This document shows, piece after piece, positions 44,322-55,554 of a stretch of DNA of 64,000 nucleotides. The position numbers were made by a program, and so were the translations under genes. Within the stretch, counting starts at the first letter, position 1, and each line of letters opens with the position of its first letter. Source of the DNA: Metellina segmentata (lineage: Eukaryota; Arthropoda; Arachnida; Araneae; Tetragnathidae). The DNA is taken from positions 40,148,437 to 40,212,436 of the forward strand of contig OX375873.1 of assembly GCA_947359465.1 (NCBI GenBank), in the 5' to 3' direction. The notes below the pieces were generated by a model. That model was not told where the DNA came from, did no database searches, and saw only the letters and a list, made by a program, of their open reading frames with translations.

Positions 44322-44650
44322 TAATTTGGTAATTTTAGTTAACGTCGTACTAGAGCAACACAACGGGCTATTGACGACGGTCCGGGATCAATCCCTTAAG
44401 GGAGAGATTCGAGGACAGCACCTCGTAATTTTAAACCACGGTCATATGACGAGGCAACACCTGAGCTGGCACCCCACTCTCCAAACTTCCACATCAACCC
44501 AACGTGAGGACTTTCGGCCACGACAGATTTAAGGTGCACCAGCCGCTTCTACACCATACGCTCACAAGCATCCATGCCCGGACCCGGATTCGAACCAGGA
44601 ACCTTCCGATCTAGAGGCTAACACCTTAACCATCATATCGGTTGGTCGGC
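44322..44650 (-). mobile_element. SINE type A, full length
   Basis: Complement copy with intact B box (GGTTCGAATCC) and A box. A short TCTACG string flanks both ends. Confidence 0.92.
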
Positions 44651-44663
44651 TCTACGAAGTTGG

Positions 44664-44984
44664 TTAATTTTGGTAATTTTTTTTTTTAGTTAACGTCGTA
44701 CTAGAGCAACACAACGGGCTATTGACGACGATCCGTGTTCAATCCGTCAAGTGAAAGATCTGAGGACAACACCTTGTAATTTTGAACCACGGTCAGATGA
44801 CGAGGCAACACCTGAGCTGGAACCCCACTCTCCATACTTCCATATCAACCCAACGTGAGGACTTTCGGCCACTATAGATTTAAGGTGCACCAGCCGCCTC
44901 TACACCATACGCTTACAAACATCCATGTCCGGACCCGTATTCGAACCAGGAACCTTCCGATCTAGAGGCTAACACCTTAACCAC
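44664..44984 (-). mobile_element. SINE type A with 13-bp TSD
   Basis: TCTACGAAGTTGG lies at 44651-44663 and 44985-44997. It was inserted directly beside the previous copy. Its head is slightly shortened. Confidence 0.93.
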
Positions 44985-45270
44985 TCTACGAAGTTGGGAG
45001 ATCTTAGAATTAGTTCTACGAAAAAAAAATAACCGACCAACTGGTCTGGTGCTTAAGATGTTAGCCTCTAGATCGGAAGGTTCGAATCGGTGTGAGTGCA
45101 TGAATGTTTGTAAGCGTATGGTACATAGGCGGTTGGAGCACCTTAAGTCTGTCGTGGCCGAAAGTCCTCACGTTGGGTTTGTACGGAAGTTTGTGGAGAG
45201 TTTTGTGCCAGCTCACTGGTGTTGCCTCGTCATCTGACCGTGATTCAAAATGACGTGGTGGTATCCTCGG

Positions 45271-45604
45271 TAATGGTAATGGTAATTTTTAGTTAACGTC
45301 GTACTAGAGCAACACAACGGGCTATTGACGATGGTCCGGGATCAGTCCCTTAAGGAAAAGATCCGAGGACAACACCTCGTAATTTTAAACCACGGTCAGA
45401 TGACTAAGCATCACCTGAGCTGGCACCCCACTCTCCAAACTTCCACGCCAACCCAACGTGAGGACTTTCGACCACGACAGATTTAAGGTGCACCAGCCGC
45501 CTCTACACCATACGTTTACAAAACATCCATGCCCGAACCTGGATTCGAACCAGGAACCTTCCGATCTAGAGGCTAACACCTTAACCACTATACCGGTTGG
45601 TCGG
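45271..45604 (-). mobile_element. SINE type A nested in a SINE
   Basis: Flanked by GGTGGTATCCTCGG and GGTGTTATCCTCGG, the duplicated target inside the host SINE core (one mismatch). Confidence 0.9.
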
Positions 45605-45654
45605 CGGTGTTATCCTCGGATCTTTCCCTTAGGGGATTTTTCCAGGACCGTCGT

Positions 45655-45981
45655 GCCGACCAACCGGTATAGTGGTTAAGGTGTTAGCCTCTAGATCGGA
45701 AGCTTCCTGGTTCGAATCCGGGTACGGGCATGGATGTTTGTAAACGTATGGTGTAGAGGCGGCTGGTGCACCTTAAATCTGTCGTGGCCGAAAGTCCTCA
45801 CATTGGGTTGGCGTGGAAGTTTAGAGAGTGGGGTGCCAGCTCAGGTGTTGCTTCGTCATCTGACCGTGGTTCAAAATTACGAGGTGTTGTCCTCGGATAT
45901 TTCCCTTAAGGGACTGATCCCGGACCGTCGTCAATAGCCCGTTGTGTTGCTCTAGTACGACGTTAACTAAAAATTACCATT
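45655..45981 (+). mobile_element. SINE type A nested in a SINE
   Basis: Flanked by CCAGGACCGTCGT and CCGGACCGTCGT of the host SINE. Full length with both promoter boxes. Confidence 0.9.
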
Positions 45982-46160
45982 CCGGACCGTCGTCAATAGC
46001 CCGTTGTGTTGCTCTAGTACGACGTTAATTTAAAAAAATGCCAATTACCCGGACATAATCATTTGAACAGAATTATTATTCAAGAAACATAAGCTACTTA
46101 GAACTACTTATAAATACTTTACTTCTTCGTCCAACTGTGCTGTCACCTCCCTCATCAAAA

Positions 46161-46478
46161 GCCGACCAACCGGTATAGTGGTTAAGGTGTTAGCCTCTAG
46201 ATCGGAAGGTTCCTGGTTCGAATCCGGATCCGGGAATGGATGTTTGTAAGCGTATGGTGTAGAGTCGGCTGGTGCACCTTAAATCTGTCGTGGCCGAAAG
46301 TCCTCATGTTGGGTTGGCGTGGAAGTTTGGAGAGTGGGGTTCCAGCTCAGGTGTTGCTTCGTCATCTGACCGTGGTTCAAAATTACGAGGTGCTGTCCTG
46401 GAATCTTTTCCTTAAGGGACTGATTCCGGACCGTCGTCAATAGACCGTTGTGTTGCTCTCGTTAACTAAAATTACCAT
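46161..46478 (+). mobile_element. SINE type A with 13-bp TSD
   Basis: TCCCTCATCAAAA lies at 46148-46160 and 46479-46491. Full head and core. Confidence 0.94.
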
Positions 46479-46491
46479 TCCCTCATCAAAA

Positions 46492-47228
46492 AAAAAACTT
46501 TAACACAATTCTCTTTGATTCGTTTGCTAGAAGGTTGTACGTAAGCCCTAACAACGCTATTGTTGTCTTCGATTGTTGTTTCTTTAAATACAATCGAAAA
46601 TAGGGAGCGAAATGTTAGTGTAAAGTGAAACCTTTATACCATCAGGACTACTTCGGAGACAAAATTTTTTGGGCGTGTTGTGGATCCAACCTTTGTTACA
46701 GAAATAGCCTGATTCTTGTAGATATCTAGCTGTAAGAACGACAGAGTTAAAAGCCAAAGCAGTCAATGACCCACACATCCCATTTGTTTTGTTTGAAATC
46801 GAACAAAAAGGTTTGTTTACTTTTCGGCTACTGATCTGATTAACTCACAGTCCCGTGATGCTAGATCAAGTCGCCAACGATAAAAATAAATGAGGTACTT
46901 TTTCGAAGCTACGTATGAGAATTTTGTTGCAAAACATTGAGTTTTCTATGTATTTGGAACACGTTTTCACTTGCTTCATGATGTCACAAAACCTATTTTA
47001 TCAAAAAACTTACCAATCTGCAGTCTCTTTTGGTTCTGCCAAAAATCGCCTTTAATCTATGTACTGCAACCCTTGATCCAACAACTTTTAGGCCTTCACC
47101 ACAGCAAGAAATCGTACAGATGTCAGAAGGTATGTTTGTTTTACTATTGTGCCTTGTCATCTTCACTTTATTTGTTGGAAAGTTTTTTTGTCTTCCAAAT
47201 GGAAAAAAGAGACAGATATTTACGAGGT
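46492..47228. other. Unassigned sequence
   Basis: Short ORFs only (plus 46971-47339, minus 46584-46778). No recognisable gene. Confidence 0.35.
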
Positions 47229-47240
47229 AGGTATTTGATT

Positions 47241-47587
47241 AACGTCACATTAGAACAACACAAAGGGTTATTCGCGACGGATCATGTAATTAGTAATTTT
47301 AAATTAACATCATACATGAGCAACAATACGGTGTATTGATCTACGGTCCGGGATCAATCCCCTAAGGAAATGATACGGTCAGATGACGAGGCAACACCTG
47401 AACTGGCACCCCACTGTCCAAACTTCCACACCAAGCCAACGTGAGGACTTTTGTACACGACAGATTTAAGGTTCAAAATTACGAGGTGTTGTCCTTGAAT
47501 CTTTCCCTTAAGGGACTGATCCCGGATGGTCGTAAATAGCCCCTTGTGTTGCTCTAGTACGACGTTAGCTAAAAATTACCCATTACC
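47241..47587. mobile_element. SINE fragments joined head-to-head
   Basis: A minus-strand tail piece (47241-47282) and a minus-strand partial SINE (47288-47470) are followed directly by the plus-strand 3' half of a SINE (47470-47587). The junction lies inside the core, not at a SINE end. Confidence 0.75.
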
Positions 47588-48031
47588 TTACTGACCCGTA
47601 TGCGAACCAAGAACCGTCTGATCTAGGCGACCAACCGGTATAGTGGTTAAGGTGTTAGCCTCTAGATCGGAAGATTCCTGGTTCGAATCTGGGTTCGGGC
47701 ATTGATGTTTGTAAGCGTATGGTGTAGAGGCGGTTGGTGCACCTTAAATCTATCGTGACCGAAAGTCCTCATGTTGGGTTGGTGTGGAAGTTTGAAGAGT
47801 GGGGTGCCAGCTCAGGTGTTGCTTCGTCATCTAACCGTGGTTCAAAATTACGAGGTGTTGTCCTCGAATCTTTTCCTTAAGAGACTGATCCCGGACCGTC
47901 GTCAATAGCCCGTTGTTATGCTCTAGTACGACGTTAACTAAAAAATACCAAATACCTTACTGACCCGTATGCGAACCAGAAACCTTCTGATCTAGAGGCT
48001 AACAAATTAACCACCAGACCGGTTGGTCGGC
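47588..48031 (-). mobile_element. SINE head fragment interrupted by a SINE, 40-bp direct repeat
   Basis: Minus-strand SINE head sequence occurs at 47588-47627 and again at 47957-48031. The first 40 bp are the same apart from a few changes. A full SINE (47628-47956) lies between them. Confidence 0.75.
47628..47956 (+). mobile_element. SINE type A, full length
   Basis: Head CGACCAACCGGTATAGTGG, intact B box, core and tail. It is bordered by the 40-bp repeat described in the preceding entry. Confidence 0.92.
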
Positions 48032-48035
48032 AAAT

Positions 48036-48266
48036 GGTCCGAGGACAACGACATGTAATTTTGCATCACGGTCAGATAACGAGATTACACCTGAGCTGGA
48101 AACCCACACTATAAACTTCCACACCATGACATCGTGAAGGGATTTGAGGCCACGACGGATTTAACGTGGACCAGCTCCCTTTGTACACGACGGTCTTTGA
48201 CTGGATTCGAACTTGCAACCCTTTGGTTGCTAATTCAATGCAGTTCCAACCGGGCTACCGCACCCC
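48036..48266 (-). mobile_element. SINE type B partial
   Basis: Core and type B head (TGGATTCGAACTTGCAACCC) in complement. It stops at ACCGCACCCC and is followed immediately by a plus-strand core piece. Confidence 0.75.
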
Positions 48267-48426
48267 ATGGAAGTTTGGAGAGTGGGGAGTCAGCTCATTT
48301 GTGACCTCGTTATCTGACCGTGTTTCCAAATTACGTGGCGTTGTACTAGGATCTTTCTCTTCGGATTTGATCCAGGATCGTCGCCAATAGCCCTTCGTGT
48401 TGCTTCAGTGCGACTTTAATTTAAAT
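48267..48426 (+). mobile_element. SINE core 3' half
   Basis: Starts at GGAAGTTTGGAGAGTGGG and ends GTGCGACTTTAATTTAAA, joined tail-in to the inverted fragment at 48036-48266. Confidence 0.75.
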
Positions 48427-48508
48427 ATCTTCCTACGTATAGACGGTCTAAACACTATGAATCTATAAATTACACAATTCACAAATGATTATTTTGCTTT
48501 ATACAGTC

Positions 48509-48800
48509 TAGATCGGAAGGTTCCTGGTTCGAATCCGGGTACGGGCATGGATGTTTGTAAGCGTATGGTGTAGAGGCGGCTGGTGCACCTTAAATCTGTC
48601 GTGGCCGAAAGTCCTCACGTTGGGTTGGCGTGGAAGTTTGGAGAGTGGGGTGCCAGCTCAGGTGTTGTTTCGTCATCTGACCGTGGTTCAAAATTACGAG
48701 GTGTTGTCCTCGGATCTTTCCCTCAAGGGACTGATCCCGGACCGTCGTTAATAGCCCGTTGTGTTGCTCTAGTACGACGTTAACTAAAATTACCATTACC
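48509..48800 (+). mobile_element. SINE type A, 5'-truncated, with 18-bp TSD
   Basis: ATTTTGCTTTATACAGTC lies at 48491-48508 and 48801-48818. The copy lacks the first ~35 bp including the A box, a truncation at reverse transcription. Confidence 0.93.
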
Positions 48801-48938
48801 ATTTTGCTTTATACAGTCAAAATCCCAACTCGGCATCCGTGACCATGGTAACAGGTTAGTTGATGGTCCCCTCATTGAGTACAAATATGTATTCATTTAT
48901 AGGAGGTTTAGATTGGACCTCTCTCCCAAAACCATGTG

Positions 48939-49253
48939 TGCCGATCAACAGGTCTTGTGGTTAAGGTGTTAGCCTCTAGATCTAAAAGTTTCTGGTTCGA
49001 ATCCGGGTCAGTACATGGATATTTGGAAGCGTACGGTGTAGAGGCGAACGGTGCACCTTCCTCATGTTGGGTTGGTGTGGAAATTTGGAGAGTGTGGTGC
49101 CAGCTCAGGTGTTGTCTCGTCATCTGACCTTGGTTCAAAATTAAATGGTATTGTCTCGGGCCTTTTCCTTGGGGGGGGGAATTGATCCCAGACCGTCGTC
49201 AATAGCCCGTTCTGTTGCTGTGGTACGACGTTAATTAAAATTACCTTATCTTA
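48939..49253 (+). mobile_element. SINE type A, diverged, with 14-bp TSD
   Basis: CCCAAAACCATGTG lies at 48925-48938 and 49254-49267. It has a deletion in the core near 49060 and a G-run near 49171. Confidence 0.93.
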
Positions 49254-49267
49254 CCCAAAACCATGTG

Positions 49268-50345
49268 CATAATACATGTTATTCTTCCTTCTGTACACTT
49301 GCGTAGGATCCTTTCAAATTAGCTCTCGAAAGAAACAATCTGTGTGCGACTACATAACAAACCTTGTATAGTTTTATTTTTAAAAAGAACGAAGGTTTAT
49401 TTCTTAATCTACACATTCCGCCATTCCAGTACAAACAAAAACATTTCAGCTTCCAGTACTTTCATGTTAGCGTGAAAAATTATAGGTATTTAAGTCTTCT
49501 AATAAATGCCAGAAGTCCAAGTAAGTCCTCATTTTCATGGGCTTTCCAACTTATTTTGTCGGAACCATTTTATCCATTCATTTCATTACCCACATTATTT
49601 GTATTTTGCAACTTTTATAACCTACTTTTGATCCCCATGGCGTGGATAGTCGTTCTGATTCGGAATCCATTTTAAACCGTATATCATCGTCTAATAAATC
49701 CTAGCGTATTAACGAAGTATATACGACAAACCGAGCCGCTCACTTTTTTGGGGGGTGATTGCCAGCCCAAAAATATTGAGGGATGGTGAAAGGACCGAAC
49801 CCTCAAAAAGTTATAATATTGACACCAGCTATTGTATCGAGCAGAATTACCTCTTTTCATAATAATTAGGAAATATATATATAGAGAAATAAATTCCCAA
49901 TTTACATAAATTATTTATTTAAAAACTAACTATATTTTAAAATTGGTTTAACTTGACATAGTTCCTAGCTCTCTCTCTCTTGTTATGTAGCTTCATAATG
50001 AAGCTTCTTCAAGAGCTTTAGTTCTTAGAATCAGTTATTTTTCCTGCTCCAATCAATCCTATGAAGCCTTTAGAAACACATTAGAAAGTATCAGGATTGA
50101 ATCGCTCGTGATTGGAAAACCACTATTTGTTAGCAGTTTCGTATGTAAGGTTAGGTAAGATTATACTACTTTGAGGATCTTTCCAGTGTATGATTAACAT
50201 AGGTCTTCTGTCTAACATTTGTAAACAAACTGAAATTAGTCCCATTAATCGTGTATGAAAAGAATGCATATCAGAGGCTAACTTTAAAGCAGTTCTGCAA
50301 CTAGATTGATAATGGGTAGGATTTATTTAAAGTGCATATCTTAAG
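49268..50345. other. Unassigned sequence
   Basis: A short CT microsatellite lies near 49971-49980. A 103-codon plus-strand ORF (49364-49675) shows no recognisable domain. Confidence 0.35.
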
Positions 50346-50527
50346 TGACGTTTATTCTCCTTGAATGCACGATAAAAGTTGAAGGATTAAAGGCACAAGA
50401 AATATTAAAACACGGTGAAATTCAACTGGTTTATTCTAAGGACTCGGTTGTTACAGTGGATTTCAATTCTTCAGGTTTATTTAAAATCATTTTTAGCAGT
50501 GCGAAGACAAAAGCTCTAATGGCTTGA
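50346..50527 (+). CDS. Possible terminal exon of an unknown gene (weak)
   Basis: After TCTTAAG the frame is open for 60 codons to TGA, with balanced composition (ECTIKVEGLKAQEILKHGE). An AATAAA follows at about 50566. The acceptor has no pyrimidine tract and no partner exon was found, so this may be chance. Confidence 0.22.
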
Positions 50528-50630
50528 AAGCGATTGATATAAAAAAAATGTCAGCATGAAATTTAATAAATTCATAATATTTTTTATATATTCCTCTACT
50601 AAAATTGTTGACTGAAGAATTAATTCATTG

Positions 50631-51028
50631 TGGTTCAAAATTACGTGGTGTCAATTGATCCCCAACCGTCGTCAATAGCTCGTTGTGTTGCTCCAGTACG
50701 ACCTTAATTAAAATTAGGTATTTTTAATTAACGTGTCACACTGAAGCAACACAAAGGGGTAATAGTAACGGTCCATGATCAAATCTGAAGTGAAAGATTC
50801 GAGGACAACACCACCTAATTTTGAAACATGGTCAGATGTCATGGTCACATCTGAGATGGCACCACACTCTCTAAACTTGCACGTCTCACCAACGTGAGGA
50901 CATATGAGGCCACGACAGATTTAACATACACTAACCTCCTTTGTACACAACGGTCTTTGGTTGGATTCGAATTTGCAACCCTCCCGATGTTAAGATGTTA
51001 ATCTTCCAATCAAGCTACCACTGCACTG
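50631..51028. mobile_element. SINE tail (+) abutting SINE type B (-)
   Basis: 50631-50717 is the plus-strand 3' end of a core. From 50717 to 51028 a type B copy lies in complement with the B box TTGGATTCGAATTTGCAACC. The two meet tail to tail. Confidence 0.78.
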
Positions 51029-52327
51029 ATGTTGAATTGTGAAACAAATAGTTGAATTTGATCTTGAGACATCTTTTTTACGTTTCGCATCAACTACACT
51101 AGTGAGAAATCCTAAATTGGATTTTCAGAAACAATTATTCGCAAACCTGCTCTTTCTTGCACATCTCTTGTTAAGCCGTATTTATTCAGTAATTAATAGT
51201 GATGTGTCACTCTTTGCAGTAATCGTCACTTTTAAATTCCTGTGAGGCTGACCAAATATAATATGCATATGATGAGTCCAGTGTCTCTAAGTTTAAGATC
51301 CGGATCTACATTTGGCATAACAAATTGCATTTTTAAATATGGTCCCATCTGAAACAAATCCTGGCTACGGATACTAATTTATAGATTTCGATTTCGTATT
51401 AGAACAGTGAAATTATGTAGATGTTATTAGACTTCTTAGATGTGAAACTTCAATATGTAACTTAGCGGTTGATACATATCCTGAACGGTGTGACTAATTT
51501 CAAAATTCATACAGCTCTATGAACTTATCATTCCTGCAACCGCAAGCATTGCTGACGATCTTTTTAGTCTGTCTTTACCATTGGACATCAGTACTGCGAC
51601 AAAAAAATTGAAATCACACCGTCAATTTGGATTTTCGTTGTCTTATAACACAGAATCTAGATTTAAGTGTAGACAAGATTCAAAGGTTTGTATGTAAATT
51701 AGTATGTTTTGCAATCTTTATCAAGAATTTAAGTTATATGTTGCTTTTGCATGCAAACACTCAAATGAGTGGAAATACATAATGTAGTAATTAAAATCTG
51801 GATTTTGAATATGACCTTTCTAAAATCCTGAGTTGATAAAATGTTTTAGAACCTTATTTTGAGACATACAATGACGTACTTAGGATATCTATCTGAACGG
51901 GTTTATATTGGTATCGTGAGTTCGATATCTTTTGGGGTTTCTAATCTGGAATAAAAAGTTGATCTCAGCGAACACACACAGGTTATTGATTTTTAAAATG
52001 CAGAATAACTTTGAGCATTCTTTGAAGTGAATCCTACATGCAAGGTTCATGATTTTCAAAGTATGTAACTGTTTAAAAAGTACTTCGAAGTGCAAACATC
52101 TTAGAGCGTGCCACTATCAGTTGAAGATGTATTGAGGGGAAAAGGCAACCCTGTCTCTGTCAATAAAAAGGCTTTCAAAATATCCCCATTAGCTTGTCAA
52201 ACCTCTGCACCTGGTATATTTTTAAGATGGGCAAAAATAAGGTAGAAATATTTATCGATTGAAGTAGAAAATGTAAAACCGTCTAACTAGCAATTTCTGA
52301 AGAACAAATAACTAAATAAGGATGTTT
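51029..52327. other. Unassigned sequence
   Basis: Small ORFs only; no repeat or exon recognised. Confidence 0.4.
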
Positions 52328-53044
52328 CAGATTTATTTTCAGATCTAGGAGGGGCTAGTCCTATAACTCAATCGGTTAAGGTGTTAGCCTCTAGATCGGA
52401 AGGTTCCTGGTTCGAATCCGGGTCCGGGCATGGATGTTTGTAAACGTATGGTGTAGAGGCGGCTGGTGCACCTTAAATCTGTCGTGGCCGAAAGTCCTCA
52501 TGTTGGGTTGGCGTGGAAGTTTGGAGAGTGGGGTGCCAGCTCAGGTGTTGCTTCGTCATCTGACCATGGTTCAAAATTACGAGGTGTTGTCCTCGAATCT
52601 TTCCCTTAAGGGACTGATTCCGGACCGTCGTCAATAGCCCGTTGTGTTGCTCTAGTACGACGTTAACTAAAATTACCATTACCATTACCAGATTTATTTT
52701 CAGATCTAGGAGGGGCTAGTCCTATAACTCAATCGGTTAAGGTGTTAGCCTCTAGATCGGAAGGTTCCTGGTTCGAATCCGGGTCCGGGCATGGATGTTT
52801 GTAAACGTATGGTGTAGAGGCGGCTGGTGCACCTTAAATCTGTCGTGGCCGAAAGTCCTCACGTTGGGTTGGCGTGGAAGTTTGGAGAGTGGGGTGCCAG
52901 CTCAGGTGTTGCTTCGTCATCTGACCGTGGTTCAAAATTACGAGGTGTTGTCCTCGGATCTTTCCCTTAAAGGACTGATCCCGGACCGTCGTCAATAGCC
53001 CGTTGTGTTGCTCTAGTACGACGTTAACTAAAATTACCATTACC
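52328..53044 (+). mobile_element. Two SINEs in a 361-bp tandem unit
   Basis: A 46-bp sequence starting CAGATTTATTTTCAGATC precedes each of two SINE copies (from 52328 and 52689). After the second copy CTATAACTCAATC recurs. The SINEs both begin at GGTTAAGG (no full A-type head). They differ from each other at several core positions although the 46-bp flanks look identical. Confidence 0.85.
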
Positions 53045-53346
53045 TATAACTCAATCCATATACGAATCCCTAGAGACATGATTAATTTGTTTATCCTAAA
53101 CGGAAAAATTAGTACTTCAAAATTGTAGCATTTCAAAAGTTAGAAAAGATTATTTGATGGATTTATTGAAGCAATATCTAAATATCAACATTTTGAGAGG
53201 CTCAATGAAGCTCAAATACCAGAACAGCTGCTAATCTCGGAAAATGAAACAAACAATAAAGGTTAGGTATCAATTGTTAATAATCCAGTTCAGCCATTTA
53301 ATATTTTGTAGTTTGAGATTTATTGATGATTATACTAATGGTTTGC

Positions 53347-53426
53347 AAAATTTTCAACGTAAAATTCACTGTAAAATTTTCAACGTAAAATTCACTGCAA
53401 AATTTTCAACGTAAAATTCACTGCAA
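53347..53426. repeat. 26-bp tandem repeat, three copies
   Basis: AAAATTTTCAACGTAAAATT recurs at 53347, 53373 and 53399. Confidence 0.85.
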
Positions 53427-53820
53427 AAGCAACGTGGAGGAGTTCAGAACAAATTATAAGGAGATAGCATCCTTGAACAGCCTGATCCGCGTCAAGAAAA
53501 AGGCTGTGGCGGCTAGTAGACTTGAGAAACAGGACATTGACAAGCTGTTCATTTAAATAAATTTGGACATTTGAACTGTTTCACGCATTTTCTCAGCATC
53601 AGAGGTCTAGTCTACAAGCCGCCACAGCCTTTTTTTTCTTTGACAATATCAGTTTTTCAAGGATACTATCTCTACATAATTTGTTCTGAACTGTCTCCCC
53701 AAGTTCATTTAATTGACATCTTTAACTTTAAGGTTAATAATATTGACTGTGTTATATAATATGTAAGAAACCATACTGAGAGAGATAAGTCTATAATGTA
53801 TATCTTCCACTTAACCAGTG
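53427..53820. other. Unassigned, with an inverted segment
   Basis: AAAAGGCTGTGGCGGCTAGT near 53500 and its near-complement near 53615 (CAAGCCGCCACAGCCTTT) form an imperfect inverted repeat about 100 bp apart. The neighbouring ATCCTTGAA and AACAAATTATAAGGAGATA strings are also mirrored. Confidence 0.5.
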
Positions 53821-53829
53821 TATCCGTAG

Positions 53830-54110
53830 CCTCATTTCCTCAGATACCACAATGGGATGGAATCCATCGATTACAATTTGTGACATTTGAATAATTTATG
53901 AAGACGGATTTGCCTTCTATAATACGACAGCTCTGGAAGCGGAGGCTTTGTTGAAATTTAGAAAAGTCTGAATGACCGCCTGAGAGTCTGAAATAATCAC
54001 TTCCTGAGTAACAAGCAGAGGAACATTGCTCAAGTGCTGAGTCCTCAGGGCAACATATCCTTTAGATGTGTGTGGGCTTCATAAACCCGAGATACCCTAG
54101 TGATCTTTTC
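53830..54110 (-). pseudogene. LINE RNase H domain remnant
   Basis: On the minus strand the frame reads an EVIISDSQAVIQTF-like block (catalytic Asp region), then, after frame changes, NPSHCGI, a stop, and GNEATDTLVKWK, the C-terminal RNase H signature of LINEs. It is badly decayed. It is not the same copy as 40830-41123. Confidence 0.6.
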
Positions 54111-54149
54111 TTTACCCGCGGGGTTTACTGCCTTTAGTAAACATGGGTC

Positions 54150-55554
54150 TCGCGCTCTAGGTGATCAGTCAAGCGATTTTTATCTGCTTCCATCCTATTA
54201 TTTCTAAAATCCTTCTTTATTTTCCTTTTCATGACATTTTTACTTGAAGTTGAATAAAAAAATTGCAAGTAGCCCACAAAGGGCTACTTTTGGCTTACTA
54301 CTGCCACACGTAAAAAACACGTATGTGTTGCCTTGATCAGGCTCCTTCCTGTTGACCGTCTTAATCCACCAACGCCTCTTAATTTTCAGAAAGATTTTGA
54401 AATTTTCTTATTAATTGTTAAAATTTTCTTTTTGGTTTTTGTAGTTAGTATAAATTTTCTTTTGATCTTGAAATTATACTGCTTGTCATGCTATATCTGC
54501 GGCTTTGACGAGTACGCATGGACAGTTGTGAATTTTATTTTCGGGTTGAATACATCCCATCTGTTTGGTTCTTTGCTTAAACAAAATAACTTCTGTGGTG
54601 TATATTCAACAATTTGAAAGAAAACTATTTATTGCTATTTTACAAACCTATGTTTTTGCAAAAGTACTTTTATTATTATTCTAAGTACTTTTGCATTGCA
54701 GATAGGGACTTGAGCTGAAACCCCTCTCCTCTGTATTCTCTAACCTACACCAATATAATGTTTTACTTTACAATACAATTAATTCTAATGGCTTATTTCA
54801 TTTCCTCCAGTATTGAATTTGTTTTGATTAGAGTGCATGGGAGAGTCCTGAATCCACTCCGACTCAGAAACGGAGGTGCGAAAAAGAACAAATATTAATT
54901 GTAATTAAACCCTTTCAACATTCATTCAAAACTGTCGATATCAATTACTAGCAGACCAACACGGAATTTTCAGAACAAGTCCCACCTCCACCCGCCATAA
55001 CACGAGCGTGTCGCAAATTCGCATGAAATTCGGACTACCTGAAGTATCGATCTGGTGTAAAATTTTCCGCAGATTTCAAATCCGTTGAAATTTTTACTTT
55101 ATCTTTAACGATCGCGAAGATAGAAACTTAGACTAATAAAATAAATAAAAACACATCAATCAAAAATTTTTATTTGTTTGTTTCGCTTCGCTGGAATTGT
55201 TTGTGCTCAAGAAATGAAAGGAAAAAAATTAATTTAGAATCTGTGATCTCTTCACACTGTTGCCAGTCTAAGCAAAACAAATAATAAATAAATGTCAATA
55301 AATAAATTTAAAATGTTCTTCATTATATTTTAAAACTGAGCCTTTGCACAGAATTAGGACTTCCTGTGTGCTACATTTCAGGACTGTAAGTGGTATAAAT
55401 CGTCTGAAAACACAGACACACACAAACATTTCCTTTTATAATAGTAGAGGTAGAGGGTACGGTTAAGCTTTTACTATACAGTGTATCCCAGATCAGTGAC
55501 GATCTTTTACTTTAACATTCTAAGTACAATTGGTCTATTTTTCTATTTTTCCAG
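54150..55554. other. Unassigned, upstream of two-helix gene 2
   Basis: A 94-codon plus-strand ORF at 54333-54617 is hydrophobic but has no recognised domain. Earlier exons of the following gene may lie here; none could be fixed. Confidence 0.3.

Larger units (their letters stand above)
45033..46048 (+). mobile_element. SINE type A split by two later SINEs
   Basis: Three pieces (45033-45270, 45605-45654, 45982-46048) join into one SINE. The gaps are a minus-strand SINE (45271-45604) and a plus-strand SINE (45655-45981), each flanked by duplicated bases of the host SINE. Confidence 0.9.

Noticed and set aside
45660..45740. tRNA genes (A and B boxes in many places)
   Set aside because: All lie in SINE heads. 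Acceptor and anticodon stems do not pair well, so they are tRNA-derived promoters, not tRNA genes.
45734..45937. Recurrent 67-70 codon ORFs starting MFVNVWCRGG or MVILVNVVLE
   Set aside because: They recur in every SINE type A copy (sense or antisense) and vary with SINE mutations. They are SINE by-products and not genes.
54333..54617. 94-codon hydrophobic ORF as first exon of two-helix gene 2
   Set aside because: No donor in the required phase and no similarity to the start of the other gene. The hydrophobicity follows from T-rich DNA.
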